A stretch of DNA of 64,000 nt from Rhizobium leguminosarum (GTDB lineage: Bacteria > Pseudomonadota > Alphaproteobacteria > Rhizobiales > Rhizobiaceae). Under the pieces are notes generated by a model, which saw only the letters and a program-made list of their open reading frames with translations, was not told the DNA's origin and did not search any database. A program made the position numbers and the translations under genes. This document shows, piece by piece, positions 44,075-53,175 of this stretch. Each line of letters opens with the position of its first letter. Position 1 is the first letter of the stretch. The DNA is taken from positions 1 through 64,000 of the forward strand of contig NZ_CP025014.1 of the NCBI RefSeq assembly GCF_002953715.1. Reading direction: 5' to 3'.

Positions 44075-44536
44075 ATGACTGCAGAAACCATCGATCATTC
44101 GACCCTTTCCCGCCTTGTCGAAGCAGGAGCGGTCGATGCCGCCCACGTCGTCGGCAAAACCGGCGGCTGGTCCGTCGTCATCCGCTACGGCAAGGCCGAG
44201 CGCCCGCTCGCCGCTCAACGCAGCCGGCAGGTGCGCCTGTTCAAGCGCATGGATACCTTGGTTTCTTATCTCAAGGATGTCGGCATCTCGCAGTTCGATG
44301 TTGATGCGGCCGATTACGCTCCTGAGTCAGCATCGCGGCCGGATCGGGCCGCAGCTCTGCGTCGTACCCATGAGGCGGCGGAATACGACAAGTGGTTCCG
44401 CGAACAGGTCGAGGAAGCGATCCGGGAGGCCGATGATCCGAACGCGGTCTGGATCAGTGCGCAGGATGCCGAAGAGCGAATGGACAAGCTTCGGGCCGAA
44501 CTGCTCGCGCGGGTGGAATCCGGAGATAAGGCTTGA
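44075..44536 (+). CDS. Antitoxin of a type II toxin-antitoxin pair (stability-determinant type)
   Basis: 153 aa. The N-terminal 80 residues (LVEAGAVDAAHVVGKTGGWSVVIRYG ... RLFKRMDTLVSYLKDVGISQFDVDAADY) form a conserved DNA-binding-like domain often seen in alphaproteobacterial plasmid stability proteins. The C-terminal part (AEYDKWFREQVEEAIREADDPNAVWIS) resembles PaaA2/ParD-type toxin-binding segments. GAGGATATG precedes the ATG. The stop overlaps the toxin start by 4 bp. It is expected to neutralise the toxin and autorepress the operon. On this replicon it probably promotes plasmid retention. Confidence 0.82.
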   Translation: MTAETIDHSTLSRLVEAGAVDAAHVVGKTGGWSVVIRYGKAERPLAAQRSRQVRLFKRMDTLVSYLKDVGISQFDVDAADYAPESASRPDRAAALRRTHEAAEYDKWFREQVEEAIREADDPNAVWISAQDAEERMDKLRAELLARVESGDKA

Positions 44537-44823
44537 TCGTCAGATGGCTGCGGCAGGCTCTTCTGGATCGGGAAGGTCAGATCCGGCACATCTTCGCTCA
44601 AAACCCAAAGGCTGCAATCGCATTGGATGATGTCATCCGACATCAGGCCAAAATGCTCGCCGACCACCCCGAGGCAGGACGCAGCGGCCGTCTTAACGGA
44701 ACACGGGAATTGGTCATTCCGCGCACCGCATTTCTGCTGATCTATCGCATCGACACAAAAACGCAAAGAGTGGAAATACTGCGCCTTCTTCATGGCGCGC
44801 AGCAATGGCCGCCGAAACGCTGA
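44533..44823 (+). CDS. RelE/ParE family toxin
   Basis: 96 aa. The ParE/RelE fold is recognisable: VRWLRQALLDREGQIRHIFAQNP at the N-terminus, HPEAGRSGRLNGTRELVIPRTAFLLIYRID in the core and VEILRLLHGAQQWP at the end. The start is TTG, sharing TTGA with the antitoxin stop. Full-length, with no sign of decay. ParE toxins inhibit gyrase and RelE toxins cut ribosomal mRNA; the sequence leans to ParE (HGAQQWP) but this is not certain. Convergent with the next gene, 9 bp away. Confidence 0.87.
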   Translation: MIVRWLRQALLDREGQIRHIFAQNPKAAIALDDVIRHQAKMLADHPEAGRSGRLNGTRELVIPRTAFLLIYRIDTKTQRVEILRLLHGAQQWPPKR

Positions 44824-44831
44824 ATGTGTTT

Positions 44832-45299
44832 TTACTGCGCCATCTGCGGCTGTTTCGCCGCCCGGGCAGCGGTCAGTTCCGCGGTGGTGTGGTTGAGGCG
44901 GTCGGCCAGCACGCGCATGATTTCCACGGCCATCTCGGGGAAATCGCTGAGCAGCTTCAGGAAGTGCTCCTTGCTGATGCGCAGCACTTCGAGCGGCGAG
45001 GTGGCGCGCACCGTTGCCGTGCGCGAGACATCGCAGAGGATGGCGATTTCGCCGACGATGGAATTGGGTTCGACGTCGGCGACCTTGATCTCGCCCGCCG
45101 GAGAGGAGACGACGATATCGGCGGTACCCGAGAGAATGACATAGGCGGCATCACCGACATCGCCCTGATGGAAGAGGTTCTGCCCGGCCTTGTAGGTCAT
45201 GCGATCGGAGGTAAAGGCCAAAAGCTTGAGCTTTGCTGGCGCGATCCTTGAAAAGATCGGCACCCTTCGCAGCATTTCGACTTCGTCTCTCAACAGCAT
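44832..45299 (-). CDS. Cyclic-nucleotide-binding protein (cNMP domain only)
   Basis: 155 aa. One cNMP-binding domain of the CRP type without the DNA-binding HTH. The phosphate-binding cassette is intact: IVGEIAILCDVSRTATV, with Glu84 and Arg93, so binding of cAMP or cGMP is likely. A short helical tail follows. It lies 102 bp downstream of the degenerate ABC gene on the same strand, so it is probably co-transcribed. A soluble cNMP subunit next to a transporter homologue suggests allosteric control. Two cyclase-like genes lie about 13 and 16 kb away on this window. Confidence 0.88.
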   Translation of the reverse strand: MLLRDEVEMLRRVPIFSRIAPAKLKLLAFTSDRMTYKAGQNLFHQGDVGDAAYVILSGTADIVVSSPAGEIKVADVEPNSIVGEIAILCDVSRTATVRATSPLEVLRISKEHFLKLLSDFPEMAVEIMRVLADRLNHTTAELTAARAAKQPQMAQ

Positions 45300-45401
45300 G
45301 AGCGTTTCAATCCCCTGACGCAGGGTCCGCAGGACCAGGCATCTTCAAACTCCGAGGCGTTCCCCATACGGAACACCCACCATCGCCGCCCCTATAGAAT
45401 A

Positions 45402-48116
45402 TTACGATAACAGTTCCTTGAACATCCCGTTTTTCTCGGAAAGTTCCGGATAGTTTCCGGCTTCCGCCAATCCACCGCGGTCGAAGAGCAGGATCCGGTC
45501 GAACATCTCTGCCAGCCGGGCATTGGAAAGAACCCAGATGATCGCCGGCCGATGGCCTTCCTCGTGCAGGTTCTCGATGATGTTGCGGGTGATCTGATCC
45601 TGAACGCGCTGGTCGAGCGCCGACAGCGGCCGGTTGAAGATGAAATAGTCCGAGCGCTTCAACAGCGCGCGGGCCAGGTTCAGCTTTTGCCGCTGCACCA
45701 TGGTCAGTCGCTTGCCGCCGGAGCCGACGTCGAATTCGAGGCCGATCGACAGCACGTCGTCATAAAGGTCGAGCGCGTCGAAGAGTTCGCCCATGATGCC
45801 GCGGATGCGGTCGGATGCGTCGGCCTGCTGATAGGCGATACGGCCGAAGAGCACATTGTCCATCAGGCTTGCCGACGGGGTGAAACGCTCGGCGTCGTAG
45901 CGCTCGATCAGCTCGGCGAGATCGGCCGGAATATGCTCGTGGAACTGCTTGCGGGCGTTGACGATCTTGTCCATGAGCTCGTTCGTCAGCAAACCGAAGC
46001 GATGGCGCGGCTCGATATAGGCAAAGCTCAGCCGGATGATGGCCGAACGCTCCTCGGGTGTCGCGTCCTCGAAGCGGCGGCTTTGCAGCTTCTGCAGCAG
46101 CGCCTGATAGGTCGGAATGTCGTCCGCCGTCATGAAGGTCAGCTGCTGGAAGAAAGGATGGTCTGGCGGCAAGTCGTGGAAGAGTTCCACCGCGTTCTCG
46201 GCGATCTCGAGGCCCATGTCGTAGAGATCGGTGCTGAGGCCGGTCTCACGGAAGAGCTGCTGGAAATAGGGATGCGCGGCAAGCCTGCGGTTGGTCATCA
46301 AAGGCCGCTTCATCGTGCCGAAGAGCAGGTTCTCGCCGACCGTCGCCTGGGCGTTATAGGCGTCGAAATCGAAAGGCACGACGATGGTGTCGAGCCCTTC
46401 GTCGCGCAGCCGGTCCCTGAGCGAGGCGCGGAGCGCCACGACGTGGTCGCCGAGCGCCACATGGACGTCAGTGTTGACGGTCGAGCGCAGCGCCAGATCG
46501 AGGATGTCCTGCGAGATCAGGACGGCGTCGAGCACCGGGCGGATCGCTGTCAGAATGTCCTCGGGCCCGCTGGCGCCAGCGGCCTTGTAGTCCACCCAGT
46601 CGCTGTTGAGGTCGAGCGTCGGATTGCCGGCTTTCTCCGCCTCGGCGGAATGCCATTTATACTCCAGCGCTTCCCGCTCGTCGTAAACCGGATCGGTCAT
46701 CGGCGCGTGCTTGAGGCCGTAGAGCAGATTGCTGGCGAGCGTGCCGTGGAAGAAGAAAGTGTCGGACGAGGCATAGGAGATCCGCCGGCCGGTAATCGAT
46801 TCCGGCATGTCGAGGAGATCGCGGCCGTCGATGGTGATGCGGCCGGAGTCCGGCCAGACCATGCGGCCGAGCGCTTCGGCGAAGGCTTCCGCGCCGCTGC
46901 CGTTCGGCCCGACGATCGCCACCGTCTCGTTCGGCTTGATCTCGACGGAGACGTGGTCGACGAGGCGGGCGCCGCTGTCGTCGGATAGCGACAGGTTGGT
47001 GACGACGAACGCGCCCGTCAGCGCCCCGACCGGGGCGGTCGCGAGTTCCTGGATACGGCTGTCGATCAGTGGCTCGACATTGAACTGCTCATAGACCTGC
47101 TGGTACTTTACCTGCACGTCCTGGCGCATCTGGTCCCAGTCGATCAGTTCCTTCAGCGGACCGGGCAGGTCCTTGTAGGCTGATATGACGGCGACGAGCT
47201 GGCCGATGTCGAGCCGGCCCTGCAGCGCCAGGTAGCCGCCGATCGCGTAAAACAGGAACGGCGTGACCTGGGCCAGGAAATTGTTGATGAACTTCACCAG
47301 GAACTTCCACTGGTAAAGATCGTAGCGGATCGAGAAGATCCGGCCGAGCCGCGAGGCGATGTCGGCGCGTTCGAGGTTCGATGTGTCGTTGCCGTGGATC
47401 GTGCCGATGCCGTCGACGATTTCGCCGACGCGGCCGGAGAGCTCGCGCGCCGTCAGCTGCCGCTGGCGGCCGAGATCCAGCAGGCGCTTGCGCATGCGGG
47501 GAATGACGATCGCCTGCACGCCGACGATGCCGGCGGCGATCATGCCGAGCCAGAAATTCTGCACGATGATGAAGGCGAGAGCCGTGATCGCCTGGCCACC
47601 GAGAAGGGCAGGGGAGACGAAAGCGTCGCCGGTGAAGCCGCCCATCGGCTCCACCTCGTCCTTGATCATGGTGGCGATTTCGGCCGATTTTACCCGCTTG
47701 AAGTGAATGGGCGGAAAACGCAGCACCCGGTCGATCAGTTCGAAGCGGATACGGCGCAGCATGCGCTCGCCGAGCCGGCCCTTATAGGTGTTGATGTAGA
47801 ACTTGAAGAGGCCGTTCAGCACCACCAGCGCCAGAAACACCAGGCTGAGCGCCATGAGCATCTGGAAGCGGTTGAGCTGCAACCCTTGAAAGAATTCGAC
47901 GTGGCCGATCAGCGGCAGGTCGTAGGCAATGTGCATGAAGGTCTGCGTTGCGCCGGGACCTTCGAAGCCGTCACCCTGGATCGGTCCGTTGACGATCTGT
48001 TTCGGCAGGTCGAAAGACAGGAAGTAGGGCACCATCGAGGCGGCGACGACAGCCAGAATCCACAGCTGCTGCAGCCGCGTGTTCTTCCAGATGTAGCGGG
48101 CGAGGCTTTTTTCCAT
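45402..48116 (-). CDS. ABC exporter homologue with an ATPase-dead, repeat-expanded nucleotide-binding domain
   Basis: 904 aa against about 600 for half-exporters. Residues 1-330 form an ordinary exporter membrane domain. In the ATPase domain the Walker A is GPNGSGAEA (Ala409 for Lys), the Walker B region is YFIFNRPLSALD (Asn828-Arg829 for Asp-Glu), the signature region is VGSGGKRLTMVQRQ and the H-loop His is replaced (VLSNARL). About 280 residues are inserted between Q-loop and signature. The insert repeats the post-Q-loop motif: NLLYG (near 463), ENLLFG (596) and DNVLFG (754). Normal ATP hydrolysis is therefore unlikely. It may be a regulatory or scaffold protein of the neighbouring glycosyltransferases. 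The ORF is intact. Confidence 0.85.
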   Translation of the reverse strand: MEKSLARYIWKNTRLQQLWILAVVAASMVPYFLSFDLPKQIVNGPIQGDGFEGPGATQTFMHIAYDLPLIGHVEFFQGLQLNRFQMLMALSLVFLALVVLNGLFKFYINTYKGRLGERMLRRIRFELIDRVLRFPPIHFKRVKSAEIATMIKDEVEPMGGFTGDAFVSPALLGGQAITALAFIIVQNFWLGMIAAGIVGVQAIVIPRMRKRLLDLGRQRQLTARELSGRVGEIVDGIGTIHGNDTSNLERADIASRLGRIFSIRYDLYQWKFLVKFINNFLAQVTPFLFYAIGGYLALQGRLDIGQLVAVISAYKDLPGPLKELIDWDQMRQDVQVKYQQVYEQFNVEPLIDSRIQELATAPVGALTGAFVVTNLSLSDDSGARLVDHVSVEIKPNETVAIVGPNGSGAEAFAEALGRMVWPDSGRITIDGRDLLDMPESITGRRISYASSDTFFFHGTLASNLLYGLKHAPMTDPVYDEREALEYKWHSAEAEKAGNPTLDLNSDWVDYKAAGASGPEDILTAIRPVLDAVLISQDILDLALRSTVNTDVHVALGDHVVALRASLRDRLRDEGLDTIVVPFDFDAYNAQATVGENLLFGTMKRPLMTNRRLAAHPYFQQLFRETGLSTDLYDMGLEIAENAVELFHDLPPDHPFFQQLTFMTADDIPTYQALLQKLQSRRFEDATPEERSAIIRLSFAYIEPRHRFGLLTNELMDKIVNARKQFHEHIPADLAELIERYDAERFTPSASLMDNVLFGRIAYQQADASDRIRGIMGELFDALDLYDDVLSIGLEFDVGSGGKRLTMVQRQKLNLARALLKRSDYFIFNRPLSALDQRVQDQITRNIIENLHEEGHRPAIIWVLSNARLAEMFDRILLFDRGGLAEAGNYPELSEKNGMFKELLS

Positions 48117-48277
48117 GGCTAACCGTCAGCTTACTGGGAAATTCCGGGAGCGCGATCCGGGCGCCGGGACGGGAAGGAATTTTGAGAACAGGACCATGCA
48201 GCCGGACCGCCGATATCGCAATGAAAACAAGGCGAAGCGACCGGCTGCAAAAATGCCGATTCTCGCCGGAACTCTGC

Positions 48278-49444
48278 TTATATCACAGGAATTTTGGATT
48301 GGGCGAGGGATTCGGCAATCATGGAGCGAATGATGCCGGCCGTTTTCTCCGCCCCGTCGAGATCGAGCAAGACCGGCCCCCGTCGTGGCGCGGCGAGCGC
48401 CTTTTCGACCGCCTCTTTCACATGGCCCGACGTCAGTCCTTTTTCCGGCAGGATGTCGGCGAGCCCGAGCGCCTGCAGCCGTTCGGCGCGCACCGTCTGC
48501 TCGGTTTCGCCGTCGGCGACGAAGGGGATGAGGATCGCCCGGCACTCGGTGCGCAAGAGATCGCCGACCGTATTATAGCCTGCCTGCGAGATCGACACCT
48601 TCGCGCCGCGCAGCAGTGAGGGAAAATCCTTGCGGAAGCGCACCAGCGTGACATTCGGGGCCGCGTCCTTTGACAGCGCGGCGAAATCGGCCTCCGGCAG
48701 GTTCGGGCCCGATATCAGCAGCCAGCGAAGATCGGCGGGCAGGATCGCTGCCGCCTCTTTGGCCGCGCCGATCAACTCGGCACCGACCGCGCCGCCGCCC
48801 GCCGATGCGATGATATCGAATGTCTCGGTCGGTTCCGGCGCCGGCGGTGGTGCGACGAGGCCGGTATAACGCAGCCTGTCGGCGATCTCGGGTGTCAGCG
48901 GGAAGGTGTCCTCGAGCCTGATGAAATCGGGATCGCCGTGGACGAGCACGGCATCGAAATGGTCCTTGACCAGCGTGACGGTCTCCGCGTCGCGGCCGGC
49001 CTTGCGGTTTTCCTGCAGGACGTCGCGCACCGAGCTTAGGAGTTTCGGCCGGGGTTCGGCCCTTTCGATTGCCTCGAGCAGCGGCAGGAGTTCGAAGCGC
49101 ATCTGTCGCCGGCCGAAGGGGAAGGCTTCGATGATGACGACATCGGGCCTTGCGGCATGGAAGGCATCGAGCAGCAGCGCGCGGCGGGCATTGAGGAAAT
49201 CCTCGCCTGCTGGCCGGCCATCGGCATCGGCGAGGCCGGAGAAACCGGCATTGCTGGCGACGACCGCCGGCAAGGCCACGGTCTTCACGCCCTCGCCGGG
49301 AAAGCCCGGCACCGGCAAGCCGCCGGTCACGACAGTCACGTCAAAACCGTCCGTCACCAGCGCATTGGCGATGCGGCTGGCGCGGGCTATATGGCCGATG
49401 CCGAGCAGGTGCTGGACATAGAAGAAGATACGCGGTGCCGTCAT
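48278..49444 (-). CDS. MurG-like glycosyltransferase (GT28-type fold), first copy
   Basis: 388 aa. N-terminal IFFYVQHLLGIGHIARASRIANALVTDGFDVTVVTGG is the MurG-type acceptor domain with GHIAR; the C-terminal sugar-nucleotide part has IISASAGGG-like ASAGGGAVGAELI and SISQAGYNTVGDLLRTECRAILIPF. The sugar donor is not predictable. The ATG overlaps the stop of the GT4 gene (ATGA), so the longer start at 49459 is rejected. It is the last of a three-gene glycosyltransferase run, followed after 161 bp by the degenerate ABC gene. Confidence 0.86.
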   Translation of the reverse strand: MTAPRIFFYVQHLLGIGHIARASRIANALVTDGFDVTVVTGGLPVPGFPGEGVKTVALPAVVASNAGFSGLADADGRPAGEDFLNARRALLLDAFHAARPDVVIIEAFPFGRRQMRFELLPLLEAIERAEPRPKLLSSVRDVLQENRKAGRDAETVTLVKDHFDAVLVHGDPDFIRLEDTFPLTPEIADRLRYTGLVAPPPAPEPTETFDIIASAGGGAVGAELIGAAKEAAAILPADLRWLLISGPNLPEADFAALSKDAAPNVTLVRFRKDFPSLLRGAKVSISQAGYNTVGDLLRTECRAILIPFVADGETEQTVRAERLQALGLADILPEKGLTSGHVKEAVEKALAAPRRGPVLLDLDGAEKTAGIIRSMIAESLAQSKIPVI

Positions 49445-50688
49445 GACGCCTTCTGCCATTCGGCCTCGAACAGGCCGGCGAGCTGTCTGATGCTGGAGTG
49501 ATAGTCAAAATGTTCGCGCACCTGGCTTTCGGCGGCATCGCCGAGGCGCTTGCGCAGTCCCGGGTCGCGGATTGCCGCCTCCAGTGCTTTGGCCAGCAGC
49601 GCCGGGTCCTCCGGCGGCACGACGAGGCCGTTTTCACCGTTCTTCAGGAGCTCCGGCACGCCGGATACTTCGGTCGAGAGGCAGACGAGCCGCTGGCTGG
49701 AGGCCTCGACCAGGACGTTCGGCAGGCCGTCGCGGTCGCCGTTGGCGGCGATGCGGCAGGCAAGCGCGAAGAGGTCGGCGCGGCGGTAGTGATCGAGCAC
49801 GTCTTCCTGCGCCATGGCGCCCTTCCAGACGATACGGGGGGAGATGCCGAGTTCAGTGGCCAGCGCCTTCAGTTTCGCAAGCTCCTCGCCGCCGCCGATA
49901 TGTTCCATCCGCCAGTTAAGGTCGGCAGGCAGCAGCGCCAGCGCCCGCAGCAGCACGTCGTAGCCCTTCTTCTCGACGGCGCGGCCGACGCTGAGGATGA
50001 AGGCCGGGTCGTCGGGGTCACTGCCGGTCCGGTCCGAGCGCTCGCCGGCAAAATGGCCGAAACGGGCGAGATCGAGACCGTGGTAACTCAAGTGCACGGC
50101 CTCCTTGCGTGATGTCAGCGTCCGCATGTGTTCGTAGCCCGTCCTGGTGCAGGTGACGGTCCAGCGGGCGCTGCCGAGTTTCTCGTTCAGCTCCCAGTCA
50201 GGCGATGTCCATATGTCCTTGGCATGCGCCGAACAGGTCCAGGGCGTGTCCGTGAGGATGCTCGCATATTCCGTCACCGAGGCCGGCGTGTGGATGAAAT
50301 GCGCATGCAGCCATTCGCCCTCGTCCGGCCATTCGCGTCCCAGCACCAGCGCCTGGCCGAGGCGGCGGAAGCGGTTGCGGGAGAGGTCGCGCTTGAGGTC
50401 GGCGAGGAAGCGTTTCATCAGCGCCTTGAAGCCGGGTTTGGAGAAACCGGCGACCAGGCCTTTCAGCACGCGGATCGGCTCCTCGTGCAGATATTCCGGC
50501 AGATAGACGACGCGCGCACTGATCTCGTCATGCACGGGATGGCGCTTCTTGTCGGTCGGCCGGCGCATCGAAATCAGCGTGAGGTCGAAGCCGGCCTTTT
50601 CGAGGCCGAGCAGTTCCTGGGCGATGAACGTTTCCGAAAGGCGGGGATAGCCTTTCAGCACGACGAGGATCTTGCGGCGTGGCGGCAA
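49441..50688 (-). CDS. Glycosyltransferase family 4
   Basis: 415 aa from a TTG start, 9 bp after the upstream gene's stop; no ATG lies near. GT-B fold: N-terminal ILVVLKGYPRLSETFIAQELLGLEKAGFDL; C-terminal ILSVGRAVEKKGYDVLLRALALL, ADLFALACRIAANGDRDGLPNVLVEASSQ (the EX7E-type donor site, starting with Asp) and STEVSGVPELL. A retaining transferase that adds a sugar from a nucleotide donor, of the colanic acid/exopolysaccharide type. It sits between the two MurG-like genes with overlaps on both sides, so all three probably build one glycan. Confidence 0.9.
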   Translation of the reverse strand: MPPRRKILVVLKGYPRLSETFIAQELLGLEKAGFDLTLISMRRPTDKKRHPVHDEISARVVYLPEYLHEEPIRVLKGLVAGFSKPGFKALMKRFLADLKRDLSRNRFRRLGQALVLGREWPDEGEWLHAHFIHTPASVTEYASILTDTPWTCSAHAKDIWTSPDWELNEKLGSARWTVTCTRTGYEHMRTLTSRKEAVHLSYHGLDLARFGHFAGERSDRTGSDPDDPAFILSVGRAVEKKGYDVLLRALALLPADLNWRMEHIGGGEELAKLKALATELGISPRIVWKGAMAQEDVLDHYRRADLFALACRIAANGDRDGLPNVLVEASSQRLVCLSTEVSGVPELLKNGENGLVVPPEDPALLAKALEAAIRDPGLRKRLGDAAESQVREHFDYHSSIRQLAGLFEAEWQKAS

Positions 50689-50697
50689 GGCTTTGCT

Positions 50698-51906
50698 CTA
50701 TTCCGCGCCGACGAGGGAAAGGTGACTGCCGCGGCCGTCGATCCACCGGCCGACGGTCTGCGAGATATGGTCCAGCCCTTCGAGACGCATATTGCCGCCG
50801 CTCTTCGACGGCGGTTGGCGGGAGGGCAGACGCTTCAGCGCTTCGGCCATGATGGTCGGATCGACCGACTGTTCCGGCAGCAGCATGTCGACGAGGCCGA
50901 GCTCGCTTGCCCGCTGGGCGCGCAGCAGCTGTTCCTCGCGTGGCTTGACGCGCGGCACGATGAGGGCCGGCTTGTCGAAGGAGAGGATCTCGCAATAGGT
51001 GTTGTATCCGCCCATGGCGACGACGCCGGTGGCGCTGTCGATCAGCTCTTCCATGTGGTTGTCGAACTCGATCACCTCGATATAGGGGATCGCTTCCCCC
51101 TTCTGCACCAGCTTGGCCCGCTCGGCGGCCGGCATATAGGGCCCGAGCACGACGAGCGCCTTCTGCGTCAGCGTCGGGTCGGCCTCGTAAGCGTTCATGA
51201 CGTCGTGGACGAGATCGGAGCCGTCGCCGCCGCCGCCTGTCGTGACGAGGATGTAATTGTCCTTGCGGGCGTTGATCGAAGTCTTGCCCCTGGAGACGCT
51301 GCGCTGCAGGAAACCGACGAAATCCATCTTCCGGCGCAGGCTTGGCGGCACGTCGAGGCCGATCAGCGGATCGTAGAAATCCGGCGGACCATAGACCCAG
51401 ACGCTGTCGTAATACTGGTCGATCTTCTGCATGATGCTGTTCTTCTTCCACTCGGCCTCGAGCAGATGCGGCGCATCCATGATCTCGCGCAGGCCGAGCA
51501 CCAGGACGGTGCCGCGGGCCTTGAGATAGGCCAGCGTATCCTCGACCTCGCCCTTCAGCCCCATCGGTTCCTTGTCGACGATGAAGATATCAGGCTGGAA
51601 GGTCTCGGCCGTGTGGCGGATGCTCGATTCGCGCATCTTTAGCGTCTCGTGCAGGTCGATATGGCTGGCGAGCGACGTATATTCGCCGTTGCGCAGCTTG
51701 ATGACGCTCGGGATCTTCACGAAGTCGACGCGGGCGCGGTAGTCGAAGGCGCCGGCGATCGTGGCGCCCGAAATGATCAGGATGTTGAGGCCGCGATAAT
51801 CCTCGACCAGCGCATGGGCGATGGCGCGACAGCGGCGCAGATGGCCGAGTCCGAAGGTGTCGTGGCTGTACATGAGGATGCGCGCATCTTCGAGACGTCT
51901 GGACAT
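50698..51906 (-). CDS. MurG-like glycosyltransferase, second copy
   Basis: 402 aa. N-terminal RILMYSHDTFGLGHLRRCRAIAHALVEDY matches the same family as the gene at 48278 but is divergent. C-terminal VTTGGGGDGSDLVHDVM and ATGVVAMGGYNTYCEILSFDKPALIVPR form the donor-binding side. The ATG at 51906 has AAGGG six bases upstream; an ATG at 51912 and longer frame to 51948 are alternatives. First gene of the glycosyltransferase run, 96 bp after a peptide-type ABC permease gene, with a hairpin between. Confidence 0.86.
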   Translation of the reverse strand: MSRRLEDARILMYSHDTFGLGHLRRCRAIAHALVEDYRGLNILIISGATIAGAFDYRARVDFVKIPSVIKLRNGEYTSLASHIDLHETLKMRESSIRHTAETFQPDIFIVDKEPMGLKGEVEDTLAYLKARGTVLVLGLREIMDAPHLLEAEWKKNSIMQKIDQYYDSVWVYGPPDFYDPLIGLDVPPSLRRKMDFVGFLQRSVSRGKTSINARKDNYILVTTGGGGDGSDLVHDVMNAYEADPTLTQKALVVLGPYMPAAERAKLVQKGEAIPYIEVIEFDNHMEELIDSATGVVAMGGYNTYCEILSFDKPALIVPRVKPREEQLLRAQRASELGLVDMLLPEQSVDPTIMAEALKRLPSRQPPSKSGGNMRLEGLDHISQTVGRWIDGRGSHLSLVGAE

Positions 51907-51941
51907 GGGCATCCCTTCTGGGGTGAGCAACATACTTAGTA

Positions 51942-51972
51942 CCCCCACCGTCCGGAGGCCAAGAGGTGGGGG
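51942..51972. other. Hairpin between transporter and glycosyltransferase genes
   Basis: Arms CCCCCACC and GGTGGGGG (8 bp, perfect) with a 15-nt loop. It has no T-tract; it could stabilise or attenuate transcripts or separate two operons. Confidence 0.4.
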
Positions 51973-52002
51973 CGGTGCCGTGATGCGCCGCCGCGTTTCC
52001 TG

Positions 52003-53175
52003 CTATTTGTAGGGATCTGCCGCATCACGCAAGCCGTCTCCCAGAAAGTTGAACGCCAAAATGACAAGAACAACAGGAATGATCGGATAGAGCAGCCATG
52101 GATAGAAGGCGATGACGCTGACGCTTTTTGCCTCGGTCAGCAGAATGCCCCAGCTGGTGATCGGCGGACGAAGGCCGAGGCCAAGGAAGGAGAGAGCAGT
52201 CTCTCCAAGGATCATGCCGGGGATTGAAATCGTCGCCGAAGCAATGAGATGCGACATGAAGCCCGGCACCAGATGCCGACCGATGATGCGCGGCGTGCTC
52301 GCACCCATCAGCTGTGCTGCCTGGACATAATCCTCCTCGCGCAGCGCCAGGAGCTTGGAGCGCACGGCACGCGCGAGCCCCGTCCAGTCGATGATGCCGA
52401 GGATGACGGTGATGCCGAAATAGATGACGATCGGGCTCCACGTCACCGGCATGATGGCGGCCAGCGCCATCCACAGCGGCAGGCTCGGCAGCGATTGCAG
52501 CACTTCGATCAGGCGCTGGACGATGAGATCGAAAATGCCGCCGCGATAACCGGCAAGGCCGCCGATGACGATGCCGAGCACGAAGCTGATCGAAATGCCG
52601 ATCAGACCGATCGTCAGCGATATCCGCGCGCCGTAGAGGATGCGCGAAAGGACGTCACGGCCGAGCCGGTCGGTGCCGAGCAGGAACATCTGCCCGCCGA
52701 TCGCCGGGCAGACGAGATGATAGTTCGAGGCGGCAACGCCCCAGAATTTATAGGCATCACCGCGGCAGAAGAAACGGATCGGCTGCACGTCGTTCGTCTT
52801 GTCGGTATAGACGCGGTGCAGCGTGTCGATATCGAGCGTCATGCTGCGGCCGTAGACGAAGGGACCGACGAAGCTGCCCTTGTCGAAGAAGTGGACGCGC
52901 TGCGGCGGCGCGTGGATGAAATCGACATTGCGCGTGTGCAGCCCGTAGGGCGCCAGGAACTCGACGATCACGATCATCAGGTAGACGGCGGCGAGAAAGA
53001 TGCCGGAGATCAAGGCCAGCTTGTGCTGCTTGAACTTCCACCACATCAGCTGCTTCTGCGAGGCGAGATGGATGCGCGATTGCGCCGACGTCATGCTTTC
53101 GGTTGCACGCGGATCGAAAGGCGCGGTCGAGACGTAATGTGGAAGCGGCGCGCCGGGTGCGGGAAGGGGCGACAT
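52003..53175 (-). CDS. ABC importer permease, DppC/YejE type
   Basis: 390 aa with an N-terminal membrane helix, a long periplasmic loop, and the BPD_transp_1 domain in the C-terminal half (GTDRLGRDVLSRILYGARISLTIG; EAA-like EEDYVQAAQLMGASTPRIIGRHLVPG). Inner-membrane subunit of a peptide/nickel/oligosaccharide family importer. Its ATG shares one base with the stop of the upstream permease (TAATG). Last gene of a four-gene operon with ATPase, binding protein and DppB-type permease. Confidence 0.93.
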   Translation of the reverse strand: MSPLPAPGAPLPHYVSTAPFDPRATESMTSAQSRIHLASQKQLMWWKFKQHKLALISGIFLAAVYLMIVIVEFLAPYGLHTRNVDFIHAPPQRVHFFDKGSFVGPFVYGRSMTLDIDTLHRVYTDKTNDVQPIRFFCRGDAYKFWGVAASNYHLVCPAIGGQMFLLGTDRLGRDVLSRILYGARISLTIGLIGISISFVLGIVIGGLAGYRGGIFDLIVQRLIEVLQSLPSLPLWMALAAIMPVTWSPIVIYFGITVILGIIDWTGLARAVRSKLLALREEDYVQAAQLMGASTPRIIGRHLVPGFMSHLIASATISIPGMILGETALSFLGLGLRPPITSWGILLTEAKSVSVIAFYPWLLYPIIPVVLVILAFNFLGDGLRDAADPYK

